This document shows positions 8,284-16,901 of a stretch of 64,000 nucleotides of DNA, piece by piece (position 1 is the first letter of the stretch; the number at the start of each line of letters is the position of its first letter). Below the pieces are notes generated by a model that ran no database searches, was not told where the DNA came from, and was given only the letters and a program-made list of their open reading frames with translations. The position numbers and the translations under genes were made by a program. Source of the DNA: Streptomyces aureocirculatus (lineage in GTDB: Bacteria; Actinomycetota; Actinomycetes; Streptomycetales; Streptomycetaceae); assembly GCF_000720475.1 (NCBI RefSeq), contig NZ_JOAP01000002.1, positions 62,001-126,000 of the forward strand, written 5' to 3'.

Positions 8284-9216
8284 ATGACGCTGATAAGACC
8301 CGCCCGCCCCCACGAACTCCCCGCCCTCGTCGAACATCCCTGCGACGCCGAGCGCAACGCGGCGACCAGCGCGTACCTCCTCCAGTTGTTCGACACGCGG
8401 TGCAGCAGGCCCGAGTGGTGCCTGGTCGCCGAGGACAGTGGGGGACGCCTGGTGGGCAGCGTGGTCCTGTGGGCCATGCCGGGGCAGGACGTCCCCGACT
8501 CCTTCGTCCTGTTCGAGCCGCCGGCGGACCCGGCCGACGCGGGGCCCGCCCTCCTGGACGCGGCGGTCGCCAAGGCGCGTGCTCTCGGAGCGGAGGAACT
8601 GGGGCACGTCGTCGACTCCCCGGCGCAGCCGCCCCAGTTCCAGCGCGACCCGGAGCGGCGGAGCGAGTTGCTGCGGCGAGCGGGCTTCCGGGTCCTGCGG
8701 GACGGGCGGAGATTCAGCCTGCGGGTGCCCGCCGAACTGCCGGACGACGACCCCCGGCTGACCTTCCGCAGCCTGGCCGACCTCGGCCCGTGCCCGTTCA
8801 TCGACCTCCTGGCGAATCTGCTCACGCGGACCGCGGACGCCCGTCTGAGCGCCGACGTCGAGCGGTACGGGGCACGGGGGGCGGCCGAGCAGCTCTTCGC
8901 GCACATGGGCCAGTTCCGGTACGACCCGCGGTGGTGGGAGATCGGCTACGCCGCCGACGGCTCACCGGCGGTGATCAGCCTGCCCGCGGAGAACCCGACC
9001 GTGCCCGTGCTCGGCTTCGTCGGGGTCGCACCGGCCCACCGCGGCAAGGGCTACGCGACCTCGGTCGCGGTCCGCGGCACGCGCGTCCTCGCGGCGAACG
9101 GCGCCACGGAGATCCGCGGGGACTGCGACGCCGCGAACACCGCCATGGCGAAGGCGTTCGTCAGGGCCGGTTACGACAACTTCGCCGATCGGCTGGAATT
9201 CGGCCGCAGCCTGTGA
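8284..9216 (+). CDS. Double GNAT N-acetyltransferase
   Basis: 310 residues from the ATG at 8284, 45 bases after the TOPRIM gene, and possibly co-transcribed with it. It looks like two GNAT folds in tandem. The N-terminal copy (1-150) is degenerate. The C-terminal copy has a clear acetyl-CoA loop, VAPAHRGKGYATSVA near 247-261, followed by the NxxMxxxxxxxGY pattern (NTAMAKAFVRAGY). It should acetylate an amine; the substrate is unknown. Tandem GNAT proteins in actinomycetes include mycothiol synthase, but this one is not obviously that enzyme. Confidence 0.8.
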   Translation: MTLIRPARPHELPALVEHPCDAERNAATSAYLLQLFDTRCSRPEWCLVAEDSGGRLVGSVVLWAMPGQDVPDSFVLFEPPADPADAGPALLDAAVAKARALGAEELGHVVDSPAQPPQFQRDPERRSELLRRAGFRVLRDGRRFSLRVPAELPDDDPRLTFRSLADLGPCPFIDLLANLLTRTADARLSADVERYGARGAAEQLFAHMGQFRYDPRWWEIGYAADGSPAVISLPAENPTVPVLGFVGVAPAHRGKGYATSVAVRGTRVLAANGATEIRGDCDAANTAMAKAFVRAGYDNFADRLEFGRSL

Positions 9217-9225
9217 CGACGCGCC

Positions 9226-10377
9226 CTACTTGTTGCCGGGGTCCCGGAACCGTCCGAACGCCTTTGTGAAGGCCTTCAGCGGGGAGCTCTCCGCCTTGGC
9301 GGTCCCCGGAGCCGCCGACCCGGGCGTGCCGCCGCCGGTCACCTCGGCGAGCGCGGCCTGGGCCGCCTCGGCCGCCTCCCGGTACAGGTCACGGGATGTC
9401 GTCATGGCGTCGAGCGCCTCGGCGTACTTGGCGACCATGCCCTGGGCGTGGGCAAGCTCCTCGTCCGGGGTGAGCAGGTGCCAGCCCTGGCGCAGCCGCG
9501 CCAGGGCCCGCTCGGCCTCCTCGGGCAGGGGCCACGGCCGGGCCGCGAACTCCTTGATCCGCTCCAGGAGTTCGGTGGGTTCCGAGCCGTCGAGGAACAC
9601 ACTGCGTACGGTGAAGCGCTCCGCGTCGTAGTCGGGGTCCTGGGGCGCCCTCGGCAGGACGACGGCGCCGCCGCGCGGCATCCGCACGCTCAGCTCGCGC
9701 TTCATCGCGAAGTCGGCGATCTGGGCCTGCTCCGGCGTGCCCCGGTGCTCGATCACCAGGTGCCGCAGACTCGGCGGCAGGAACGTCGAGACCGGCTGCT
9801 GCCCCGCCGCGTCCGGCGTCATCGCCTCGTGCACCACGACGTGCACGAACCAGCTCTGCCGGGTGCAGTCCCGCAGCAGGCGGCGCAGCTCGTCGTCGTC
9901 CTTGGGCAGATGGTTCGCCGTCCGCAGGCGCACGCCGGGCACCGTGTCGTTGTCCCAGGCGACCCGGTCGCTGTCGGGCCAGAACATGGTGGCGGGCGAG
10001 GGCCAGTCCGGCTCCCAGGCCCGGTCCGCCTCCGCGGCGAGGACCCAGGTGACGCCCTCGCCCTCCTTGCGGCGGGATTCCGGGTCGTACGTGGTCAACT
10101 GGGCACGCACCGTGACATCGTCGTCGGCGCGCCAGCGGGCCTCGAAGAGGCGGCGGGCCGACGGGCCGGGGTCGGCGGACTCGTCCCGCGGGTGCAGGAC
10201 GGTGGGGCGGGCCGCCTCGACGGGGTCGAGGTCCAGGAAGTCGTCGAGCACCCCGGCCGCCTTGAGGGCGATCAGGTTGCGCCGGACGTCCTGCTCGGGC
10301 TCGGGCCCGAGATGGCGCCCGCGCCCCAGCCACGCGGTGTCGGGGGCGGCGTTCGGTGAGGTGCTGTTCTTGGCCAT
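9226..10377 (-). CDS. Conserved actinobacterial hypothetical protein
   Basis: 383 residues with coding-like third-position GC throughout and an ATG at 10377. No catalytic motif, signal peptide or membrane segment is visible. The middle (about 140-260) is a mixed alpha/beta region; the C-terminal 90 residues are predicted helical and Ala-rich, ending in a basic tail. It is convergent with the GNAT gene (9-base gap). I do not recognise the family. Confidence 0.65.
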   Translation of the reverse strand: MAKNSTSPNAAPDTAWLGRGRHLGPEPEQDVRRNLIALKAAGVLDDFLDLDPVEAARPTVLHPRDESADPGPSARRLFEARWRADDDVTVRAQLTTYDPESRRKEGEGVTWVLAAEADRAWEPDWPSPATMFWPDSDRVAWDNDTVPGVRLRTANHLPKDDDELRRLLRDCTRQSWFVHVVVHEAMTPDAAGQQPVSTFLPPSLRHLVIEHRGTPEQAQIADFAMKRELSVRMPRGGAVVLPRAPQDPDYDAERFTVRSVFLDGSEPTELLERIKEFAARPWPLPEEAERALARLRQGWHLLTPDEELAHAQGMVAKYAEALDAMTTSRDLYREAAEAAQAALAEVTGGGTPGSAAPGTAKAESSPLKAFTKAFGRFRDPGNK

Positions 10378-10572
10378 GGAGTCGTTCTGTGGGTGATCGG
10401 GACGCGACCAGTATGGTCCGTCGGCCTGTCAATGGAAGCAGTACCACGGCCATGGCCGCATCAAGGCCGGTCGGGCAGTGCCGCCTGTCTCACCGGATAC
10501 CGGCTGAAATCGGCCATCTGCTCAGGGCGTGAACAGTGCCCGTCCCTCGTTGACCGACCGGCCCGCGCTCGG

Positions 10573-11868
10573 TCACCGACCGTCTTTCGCTCCCGCGCGG
10601 CGGTGCACGTTCAGGGCCAGGACGGCGGTGTCGTCGTCCACACCGGCTCCGAAGGTGTGGAGCAGGTCCCGGATCGCCGCCACCGCGCCGGTCGCGGTGG
10701 TGGGGGCGAGCGCCTCCGCGAACTCCAGGAGTGCTTCGTCGCCGTAGCGGCCGCCGTTGCCTGCCGAGTGGGCCTCGGTGAGGCCGTCGGTGTACAGGAG
10801 CAGGGTGTCGCCCCCGTCGAGGCGGACGGTGGTGGTGACGATGTGGGCGTCGGGCAGGGCGCCGATGAGCTGGCCGCCGGGGGTGGGGAGGTAGTCCGCG
10901 TGGCCGTCGGCGCGCAGCAGCAGCGCGGGCGGGTGGCCGCCGCTCGCCAGCGTGACGCGGAATCCTCCGTCGTCGCCGTCGGGCGTGAGCAGGCCGAAGA
11001 CGACGGTGCAGAACCGCGGGTCGTCGCCGTTGTACTCATGGTTCAGCACCGTGTTGAGGTTGGCGAGGACGGCGGCCGGATCCGGGTCGTAGACGGCGGC
11101 GGCGCGCAGCGTGTAGCGGGCCAGCGAGGTGACGGCTGCCGCCGCCGCGCCCTTGCCGCACACGTCTCCCAGGAAGATCCCCCAGGTGCCCGCGGTCAGC
11201 GGGAACAGATCGTAGAAGTCGCCGCCGACCTCGTCGGTGGAGGCGATGTGGTAATGCGCGGCGACGTCGAGGCCTGGCACGTTCGCCAGGGTGGGCGGAA
11301 GGAGGGTGCTCTGGAGCGTGGCGTTCAGGCGCTTGAGGCGTTCGCGTTCCCGCTCCGACGCCTGCCGGGCGCGCAGCAGCTCGTCCTCGTAGGCGCGGCG
11401 GTCGCGGGCGTCGAAGACGGTGGTGCGGATCAGGAGCGGCTGTCCGTCGTCACCCGTACGGACGGCGGAGGTCACAAGGACCGGCAGTCGGCTGCCGTCG
11501 GCGGTCTTCATTTCCAGCGCGATGCTGCTGACCTCGCCCTGCATGCGCAGCAGGGGGCCGAAGTGCGTCTCGTGGTAGAGCCGCCCGCCGACGGTGAGCA
11601 GCTCGGGGAACGTCCTGCGGCCCACCAGGTCGTCGCGCTCGTAGCCGAGCCAGTCGAGCAGAGTGGTGTTGATCTTCGCGATGGTGCCGTCGAGGAGGGT
11701 GGAGAGGTGCCCGCACGGCGCATGCTCGTACAGATCCTCCGGGCTGTCCTCAAGCAGGGCAGCGAACTGTGGCTGCTCGTCGCGCGGCCGCCCGCCCCGG
11801 GGCACGCCGTCGCCGCCGGCAGCACCGTCACCGTTGCTGCCGGAGTCACCGGAGTCGTCGTCGCGCAT
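10573..11868 (-). CDS. PAS domain-containing SpoIIE (PP2C) phosphatase
   Basis: 431 residues from the ATG at 11868, the start that follows a GGTGGA site; the frame stays open upstream without RBS. A PAS domain lies at about 45-160 (LLDWLGYERDDLVGR), then a charged coiled coil (about 165-195), then a PP2C/SpoIIE domain with metal ligands EVGGDFYD, GDVCGKGAAAA, TDGLTEA and DDDTAVL. These enzymes dephosphorylate anti-anti-sigma factors and so free a sigma factor. The divergent neighbour encodes an RsbW-like kinase, the usual partner class, and an ANTAR protein follows. PAS input suggests redox, gas or ligand sensing. Confidence 0.88.
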   Translation of the reverse strand: MRDDDSGDSGSNGDGAAGGDGVPRGGRPRDEQPQFAALLEDSPEDLYEHAPCGHLSTLLDGTIAKINTTLLDWLGYERDDLVGRRTFPELLTVGGRLYHETHFGPLLRMQGEVSSIALEMKTADGSRLPVLVTSAVRTGDDGQPLLIRTTVFDARDRRAYEDELLRARQASERERERLKRLNATLQSTLLPPTLANVPGLDVAAHYHIASTDEVGGDFYDLFPLTAGTWGIFLGDVCGKGAAAAAVTSLARYTLRAAAVYDPDPAAVLANLNTVLNHEYNGDDPRFCTVVFGLLTPDGDDGGFRVTLASGGHPPALLLRADGHADYLPTPGGQLIGALPDAHIVTTTVRLDGGDTLLLYTDGLTEAHSAGNGGRYGDEALLEFAEALAPTTATGAVAAIRDLLHTFGAGVDDDTAVLALNVHRRAGAKDGR

Positions 11869-12156
11869 CTTCGATCCACCTTGACGTAACGGTCGCCCGA
11901 TTCCCACCCCGGACATCCATACGGCCCATCCTCGCAGAACAGCGCGGTGCCGGAACTCCACGAAACAGCGATCCTGGGGGGTGCCCCCGACAGCGGCGAC
12001 CGCGCCGGCGCCGCGGACCGGGCCGGGCCCTGTGAAGGTGGGTCTGTCACCATGTTCCCTGCCGTGCGCGCCGGGAAAAGTCGTGGGAAAAAGAACAGCA
12101 TGATACGGGCCGAGCGGGGTAGCCGGGCGGACAACGGGAGCGAGGGTGATCAACGC

Positions 12157-12645
12157 GTGGAGTCAGCAGGGAGGGACGACGCAGGGGCGCCGGGCGCCGC
12201 TGTCGCAGCCACGGCGGTGGCGCTGAGCGGCGATGACGCCTGCATCGCCACCGCGCGTCACCTCGCGGCCGACTTCCTCAGTTGCGCCCGCGCCGACAAG
12301 GACGTGGCGGTCTCCGCGCGCGCCATGGATCTGACGCAGCTCGTGGTCAGCGAGCTGGTCACCAACGCCTGCAAGTACGCCCCCGGGCCCCTGCGCATGG
12401 AGCTGTGCATCACGGGCGGCACCGTCCAGGTGACCGTGCAGGACAGCGCCCGCGCCGGTCCTTCCGCCCGCGCCGTCGACCCGCACCGGATCGGGCAGCA
12501 CGGCCTGGAGATCGTCACGGCCGTCGCCCGGCACTTCCAGGTCTGCCCCCTGCCTGACGGCAAGCGCGTCACCGCCCACATCGCCCTCACCGACGAGGCC
12601 GCGGACAGCGTTCACCGCGCCGGTCCCCCACCCGGCCCACGCTGA
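12157..12645 (+). CDS. RsbW-like ATP-binding protein (anti-sigma kinase family)
   Basis: 162 residues from the GTG at 12157, which has GGGAG and GAGGG upstream; ATGs at 12100 and 12052 are in frame and cannot be excluded. The GHKL ATPase fold shows an N-box SELVTNACKYA and a G1 region DPHRIGQHGLEIV. Streptomyces has dozens of these; they bind and inhibit sigma-B-type factors and phosphorylate their antagonists. Divergent from the SpoIIE-type phosphatase, so the two probably act on one switch. No sigma factor or STAS antagonist lies in the window. Confidence 0.82.
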   Translation: MESAGRDDAGAPGAAVAATAVALSGDDACIATARHLAADFLSCARADKDVAVSARAMDLTQLVVSELVTNACKYAPGPLRMELCITGGTVQVTVQDSARAGPSARAVDPHRIGQHGLEIVTAVARHFQVCPLPDGKRVTAHIALTDEAADSVHRAGPPPGPR

Positions 12646-12692
12646 CCCGCCGCCGCCCCGCGGCCGGGGGCATGCTCCCGGTACGGCGAAGC

Positions 12693-12716
12693 CCCTCCCG
12701 CACGGAGGCGGGAGGG
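12693..12716. terminator. Bidirectional hairpin terminator
   Basis: A perfect 9-base stem, CCCTCCCGC with GCGGGAGGG, and a 6-base loop sit in the 79-base gap between the convergent RsbW-like and ANTAR genes. There is no T tract, as is common in Streptomyces. Confidence 0.7.
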
Positions 12717-12724
12717 AGCCGGTC

Positions 12725-13072
12725 TCAGGAAGCCGCCCCGTCCGCGGCATCGGGACCGGAGCGCCGGTCGATGCTCGATTCAAGCTGGGACCGCACCTCC
12801 GAGGGCAGCTCGCCGGTACGCCCCCACGTCACGACCAGCTCCGCGATGTGACGGAGCTTGATGTTGGTGTGCTGGGAGACTTCCCTCAGCACGTCCCATC
12901 CGTGCGCGGGCGTGAGCTGTCCCACGGCGACGATCACTCCGATCGCCTGGTCGACCCTGGCGTGTGAGGTCACGGCCTGTCTGAGGTGATCGACCTCCGC
13001 TTCGAGACGGACAAGTTGCTCCCGCGGCACCTGCGCGGGCTCCTCGGCTCGAGTGTCTTGCGCGTCACACAC
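12725..13072 (-). CDS. ANTAR-domain protein
   Basis: 115 residues from a GTG at 13072 with an AGGA-type site upstream. An N-terminal helix (about 18-40, REQLVRLEAEVDHLRQAV) leads into an ANTAR domain: SHARVDQAIGVIVAVGQLTPAHGWDVL and SQHTNIKLRHIAELVV match the three-helix pattern with the conserved aromatic and Asn/Lys positions. ANTAR domains bind paired RNA hairpins and prevent transcription termination. No receiver or GAF domain is attached, so the protein may be controlled by a partner, or by the helix at its N-terminus. Confidence 0.82.
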   Translation of the reverse strand: MCDAQDTRAEEPAQVPREQLVRLEAEVDHLRQAVTSHARVDQAIGVIVAVGQLTPAHGWDVLREVSQHTNIKLRHIAELVVTWGRTGELPSEVRSQLESSIDRRSGPDAADGAAS

Positions 13073-13208
13073 TGTCCTCTCCGGTTCAGGGTCTGGGATC
13101 CGGAAACAACGACCTCTGGGAGAAATGTACGAGGTGCCGGTTCGAGCAGCACATTCCCCCCGGACGCGGCGTCACACAACTACCTGCGCGGAACAAGCAC
13201 ATGGCGAC

Positions 13209-13222
13209 CGGAACCGGTTCCG
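13209..13222. promoter_or_regulatory. 14-base perfect palindrome
   Basis: CGGAACCGGTTCCG lies just beyond the 3' end of the flavin monooxygenase gene and upstream of the ANTAR gene. It may be an operator for the ANTAR gene; no regulator is identified. Confidence 0.35.
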
Positions 13223-13244
13223 CCGCCCCCGGCGCCGGGCCGCC

Positions 13245-14381
13245 CTACGGAAGGGCGTGCAGGGGGGCGTGGTTGGACTTGAAGAGGCGTTCACCGGCCC
13301 GGCGGAAGGTGAAGTTGCGCAGCGGCGTGGGCAGGTTCCGGGCCTTGTCCCTGCGGTGGTTCTGCGCGACCACCCAGGCGACCCGGCCCGCGCGCCGGGC
13401 CTGGTAGGCGGCGAGGGCCGCGGGGACGTCGGGCTCGGCGCGGAGCGTGTCGGCGAGCACCAGGGCGTCCTCGAGGGCCATCGCCCCGCCCTGGGCCATG
13501 CTGGGCGAGAACGCGTGGGCGGCGTCCCCGACGAGGACCGTACGCGCACGAGTCCACACGGTGCTCCGGCTCTCGTGCAGGGCGGCGAAGTACGCCTGCG
13601 CCCCCTGTTCGAGGAGTTGCGGGACCGGGCCGCCGAAGTCGGCGAAGAGGGTGCGCCAGTCGCCGGCCGGCGGAGTGGGGGCCGGGCTGTTGATGTCGGC
13701 GTAGCAGTAGACGCGACCGCCGCCGAGCTGCACGGTCAGGAACGTCCGGCCCCTGTCCCCCACCCGTGCGGTCCAGTCGGTGATGCCGGGCACCGCCGTG
13801 TCGTCGGCGATGAACCGCCAGCACAACTGGCCGAGGAAGCGCGGTTCCGGGCCGCCGAACACGGTACGCCTGACCGTCGAGTTGATGCCGTCGGCGCCCA
13901 CCACCAGGTCGTACGCGCCGGTGGTGCCGTCGGCGAAGGTCACGGCCCCCTCGTCGGTCACCTCGGTCACTTCGGTGCCGGGCCGGACGGCGGTGCCCGG
14001 GCCTCCGCCGACGCCGGGGGCCCGGCCTTCGTGGACGGCCCTACGCAGCACTTCGTGCAGTTCGCCCCGGGTCATCGCCCGGCAGGGGCCGACCTCGCCC
14101 CATACCCGGTCCACCTCGAACTCGGTGAGCGGACGCCCGTGGTGGTCGTGGATCCGCTGCCGTGTCACGGGCTCCGCCCGCTCGGCCACCTCCTCCCCCA
14201 CGCCGAGGTCCCGGAGCGCCCTGACGGCGTTGGCGGGGAGGTAGAGTCCGGTGCCGATGGCCCCGCCGCCGTCGGCGCGGCGCTCGACGACGTCCACCTC
14301 AAGGCCGCGGTCCCTCAGGGCCTTGGCCAGAGCGAGACCGGAGATTCCGGCACCGACGATCAACGTACGGGGTCTGTTCAC
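13245..14381 (-). CDS. FAD-dependent monooxygenase (group A)
   Basis: 378 residues from the GTG at 14381, preceded by AAGGAA. The dinucleotide-binding loop GAGISGLALAKALRDRG is at the N-terminus, a VVGADGINSTVRR motif is in the middle, and GDAAHAFSPSMAQGGAMALEDA is the second FAD motif; this is the salicylate/p-hydroxybenzoate hydroxylase class. It uses NAD(P)H to hydroxylate a small, usually aromatic, substrate. It lies directly after the damaged SRPBCC gene and the damaged AraC gene on the same strand, so it may have lost its original regulator. The substrate is not predictable. Confidence 0.85.
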   Translation of the reverse strand: MNRPRTLIVGAGISGLALAKALRDRGLEVDVVERRADGGGAIGTGLYLPANAVRALRDLGVGEEVAERAEPVTRQRIHDHHGRPLTEFEVDRVWGEVGPCRAMTRGELHEVLRRAVHEGRAPGVGGGPGTAVRPGTEVTEVTDEGAVTFADGTTGAYDLVVGADGINSTVRRTVFGGPEPRFLGQLCWRFIADDTAVPGITDWTARVGDRGRTFLTVQLGGGRVYCYADINSPAPTPPAGDWRTLFADFGGPVPQLLEQGAQAYFAALHESRSTVWTRARTVLVGDAAHAFSPSMAQGGAMALEDALVLADTLRAEPDVPAALAAYQARRAGRVAWVVAQNHRRDKARNLPTPLRNFTFRRAGERLFKSNHAPLHALP

Positions 14382-14878
14382 GGAGAGTTCCTTACCGGGA
14401 GCGGGCAACCGGCAACCATTGTGCGGCGCCCCCCGGACAGCCCGCGTCCCAGGACCGGCCTCGGCGCGAACGACGGGCACCGGCGCCGGGACCGCTCAGG
14501 AAGCCGTGTCCTGGTCCGCCGCCGCTCCGGCGTACGCGGCCAGACCGTGTCCGCCCTCCACGTGATGTCGGTGCCGCCCCGCGGTGCCTCGGAGAGTTCG
14601 ACGGTGCCGTGGTAGGAGCGGAAGGGCTTGCCGGGGTTCTCGTAGTGGAACTTCCGGTCGGGTACGAGCCCGGTGATGTGCTCCCGGGCCGCGTTCCCGC
14701 CGATACGGAAGATGCGTACGTCACCGACCTCCTGCCGGTCGCCCGGGTCGCCGTCGCCCTCGACCTCGGCGGCTTCGATCGGTGACCACGACGGCCAGGT
14801 CCCGGGACGCAGGAGCGCGTCGAAAACGGCGGCGGGACTCGCCTGGGAATGTGCGGTGACGGTGTAGGTGTACGACAT
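14378..14878 (-). pseudogene. SRPBCC (polyketide cyclase-like) gene with an internal out-of-frame deletion
   Basis: The N-terminal 110 residues (from MSYTYTVTAHSQASPAAVF) are a normal SRPBCC ligand-binding fold up to GGTDITW. After that the frame turns into an R/P/S-rich stretch that runs to 14378 and overlaps the monooxygenase start. In the third frame the natural-looking helical end, GHGLAAYAGAAADQDTAS then stop at 14496-14498, appears at once. The roughly 30 residues that normally join these parts are missing. The simplest reading is a deletion with frame change. The long frame could still be translated, since its stop overlaps the next GTG, but its tail does not look like protein. Confidence 0.6.
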
Positions 14879-14938
14879 CCGGCCACGCTGGGCGTGCCGC
14901 TGGCGGGGCGGGAATGCGCTCGATTGCCGTCCTGGCGG

Positions 14939-15537
14939 TCACATCTTGCGGTAGGCGGACGGCCGGACGCCGACGTGCGTGAGGAAGGCCGTGGACAGGC
15001 TGCCTGGCCCTGAGAAGCCGCAGCGTTCGGCGATCTGTCCGAGGGTGAGGCCGGTGCCGGTGAGCAGTCGCCGCGCCTCCTCGATCCGCAGTCGGGTCAG
15101 GAACCGGTGCGGTGTCTCACCGGTGGCCTCGCGGAAGACGCGGATGAAGTGGTAGACGCTCAGCCGCACTTCGGCGGCGAGGTCGGCGAGCGTCAGCGGT
15201 TCCGCGAGCCGCTCCCGCATGACCGTCACGGCCTTGCGGACCGCGGTGTGCTCGGGCCCGAGCAGAGGTCGGTCCACCCCCCGGCCCCGGTTCCGCCCCG
15301 GTCCGCCCTGCCCCCGCTGCGTGTCCGCATGTCCGCGTCCCCCCTCGTACAGAGCACGAGGTGCAGGTCGGACACGCCGGGCAGTGGCAGCTCCGCCGCC
15401 TCGTCCGCGTGCGTGAAGCACTGCACGAGCAGCGACCGCCAGCCCGCGTCGTGCCAACTGCAGTAGGTGCGCCGCACGGACTTCTCCGTGTCGACGTCCG
15501 CGTACGGTGCCAGGTCGAAGTCGGGCGAGTCGAACAC
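14939..15537 (-). pseudogene. AraC-family regulator with a large internal deletion
   Basis: Two frames are needed. From ATG 15537 the first frame gives an N-terminal AraC sensor piece (MFDSPDFDLAPY to about DMRTR). The second frame gives the complete two-helix-turn-helix C-terminus (AVRKAVTVMRERLAEPLTLA ... FHRF-type region ... GFSGPGSLSTAF ... RPSAYRKM). Only about 25 codons separate the pieces, whereas such regulators are normally near 290 residues; the total here is about 199 codons. So about 90-100 codons are gone and the frame is shifted, more than a sequencing slip can explain. It would have controlled the SRPBCC/monooxygenase genes. Confidence 0.75.
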
Positions 15538-15563
15538 GCCGCCACCCTACGCCCGCGGTGACC

Positions 15564-15581
15564 GTGACGGCCTGCCGTCAC
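15564..15581. terminator. Hairpin after the cupin gene
   Basis: GTGACGG-CCTG-CCGTCAC, a 7-base stem with a 4-base loop, lies downstream of the cupin gene and upstream of the AraC remnant. It probably ends the cupin transcript. Confidence 0.5.
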
Positions 15582-15614
15582 AGCCAGGTGCCGCCAGCCA
15601 CGTGCCGCCGGCCC

Positions 15615-16160
15615 TCAGCGGGAGTCGGTGGCGGGTTCGGTGGCGTAACGGCTCATCGCGTCGACGTGCGCCCTCGGGGTGAGTGCCTGCTCGTCTGCGG
15701 CCATGTCTTGCAGGTCCCGGAAGTACTGCACGTACAGATCCGGTGTGAACGTGCTGAGCATGACGGCCTGTTGCCCGGTCGCGTTGGCGAACGTGTGCGG
15801 GGCTCCGCGCGGGACCATCACGAGGGTGCCCGCGGTCGCGTCGTGGGTGTCTTGCCCGACGGTGAACCGCACCGTTCCGGAGATGACGTAGAAGCCCTCG
15901 TCGTGCCGCGCGTGGCGGTGTTGCGGCGGCCCGGGCGTGTGCGGCGCGAGAACGGACTCGGTGATGCCGATGCGGTGCCCGGTGTTGCTGCCGTCTTCTA
16001 GCACCCGCATGCGGGTGCTGCCCAGAAGAAGCGTCTCGCCCTCCTCCGGGCCGACCACCGACACGGCCGGGGCGCCGGGTTCGGCTGGGCCTACGGGGTG
16101 GGTGGGGCCGTCGGGGTGGCCGGGGATGGTCGACTCACTGGTCTGCGTCGTGTCGGTCAT
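15615..16160 (-). CDS. Cupin-domain protein
   Basis: 181 residues, ATG at 16160. After a Pro/Gly-rich, disordered 35-residue N-terminus comes a single cupin barrel. Motif 1 is HRHARHDEGFYVISGTVRF (two His and a Glu as metal ligands) and motif 2 is GTLVMVPRGAPHTFAN (third His). The C-terminal 50 residues are helical. Such proteins are metal-dependent dioxygenases, isomerases or ligand-binding proteins; nothing here chooses among them. No signal peptide. Divergent from the polysaccharide operon and probably unrelated to it. Confidence 0.8.
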   Translation of the reverse strand: MTDTTQTSESTIPGHPDGPTHPVGPAEPGAPAVSVVGPEEGETLLLGSTRMRVLEDGSNTGHRIGITESVLAPHTPGPPQHRHARHDEGFYVISGTVRFTVGQDTHDATAGTLVMVPRGAPHTFANATGQQAVMLSTFTPDLYVQYFRDLQDMAADEQALTPRAHVDAMSRYATEPATDSR

Positions 16161-16901
16161 GAGGTGATTTCACGGCAGGGGCGCTGTGGCTGTCCAAGAC
16201 CTGTTCGGTGGGCTCGATGCCGTACGGGTATCGGCGGAGGAAACCAGGGCGTCGAGCGGGCCTCCCGAAGACATCAACAACGCCTGCGCGACGCCTGGTT
16301 GCCAGCTTGTGACCACCCCGGGACCGCAGGACTCGGCGACCCGGAGAACCCCCCTTCGTCGCAGGTCACCCCGCGCATCACCGCACTCGGGGCACCTGCG
16401 GGCAGGCGCCGGTCGGTGTATCCGCTCTCAAAGCTTGAGCACAAATTGCACACACCCCCTCTACACACTGGCCTCGATGGTCTAAATTGACCGTGCTTCA
16501 GCTATGCGGACACGAAGCGACAAATGATGATCTATAGGTTCGGCGCCAAGGACAGCCAGGATCCACGTCCCCGGCGCCGGACGTGGGGGTGATCAACTCT
16601 CGGGGCCCTGGAGGGGGGCCGGGTGCGGGGAGCACCCGGGGTTTCGACGGGTTCCCGCGCGGCTCGCGGGTCCGGCATGAACTGCGAAGTCCCATGCCGC
16701 GAGGGCGAGTTGCGCACTCAGCGCTGAATCCAGCCGGGACGTACCGCGTGGAGGGCGTGGGCTTCCCGAGGGGAGGAGCAGCGCGGCGCGGGAGGCGGGG
16801 GCCTCCCGAGGGGGAGGAACAGGGCGATACAGGGGGCGGGGGCCTCCTGATGAACAGGGTTGGGCGAAAACGCCGAACCACTGGCGACCTGGGGGGGTTC
16901 T
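16161..16901 (+). other. Long leader of the polysaccharide operon
   Basis: 741 bases without a gene. The first 320 show nothing I can name. Bases 16430-16540 are the least GC-rich part and are the likely promoter zone (TTGACC at 16487, TATAGG at 16533), but I cannot pair a confident -35/-10 set. From 16563 on come three hairpins: CCACGTCC/GGACGTGG (16563-16586), CCGGGTGC-GGGGA-GCACCCGG (16619-16639) and CCCGCG-CGGCT-CGCGGG (16654-16670), then a 40-base tandem repeat (16760-16857). Such a leader suggests control of elongation or translation of the 28-kb operon. Confidence 0.55.
16760..16857 (+). repeat. 40-base imperfect tandem repeat in the leader
   Basis: Copies start at 16760 (40 bases), 16800 (41 bases) and 16841 (partial). 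Each begins GGCYTCCCGAGGGG and holds an AGGARCAG block. The last copy ends 45 bases before the first gene of the operon. Confidence 0.7.

Noticed and set aside
16487..16538. TTGACC and TATAGG as the operon promoter
   Set aside because: Their spacing is far from 17-19 bases, so I only mention the zone as likely.
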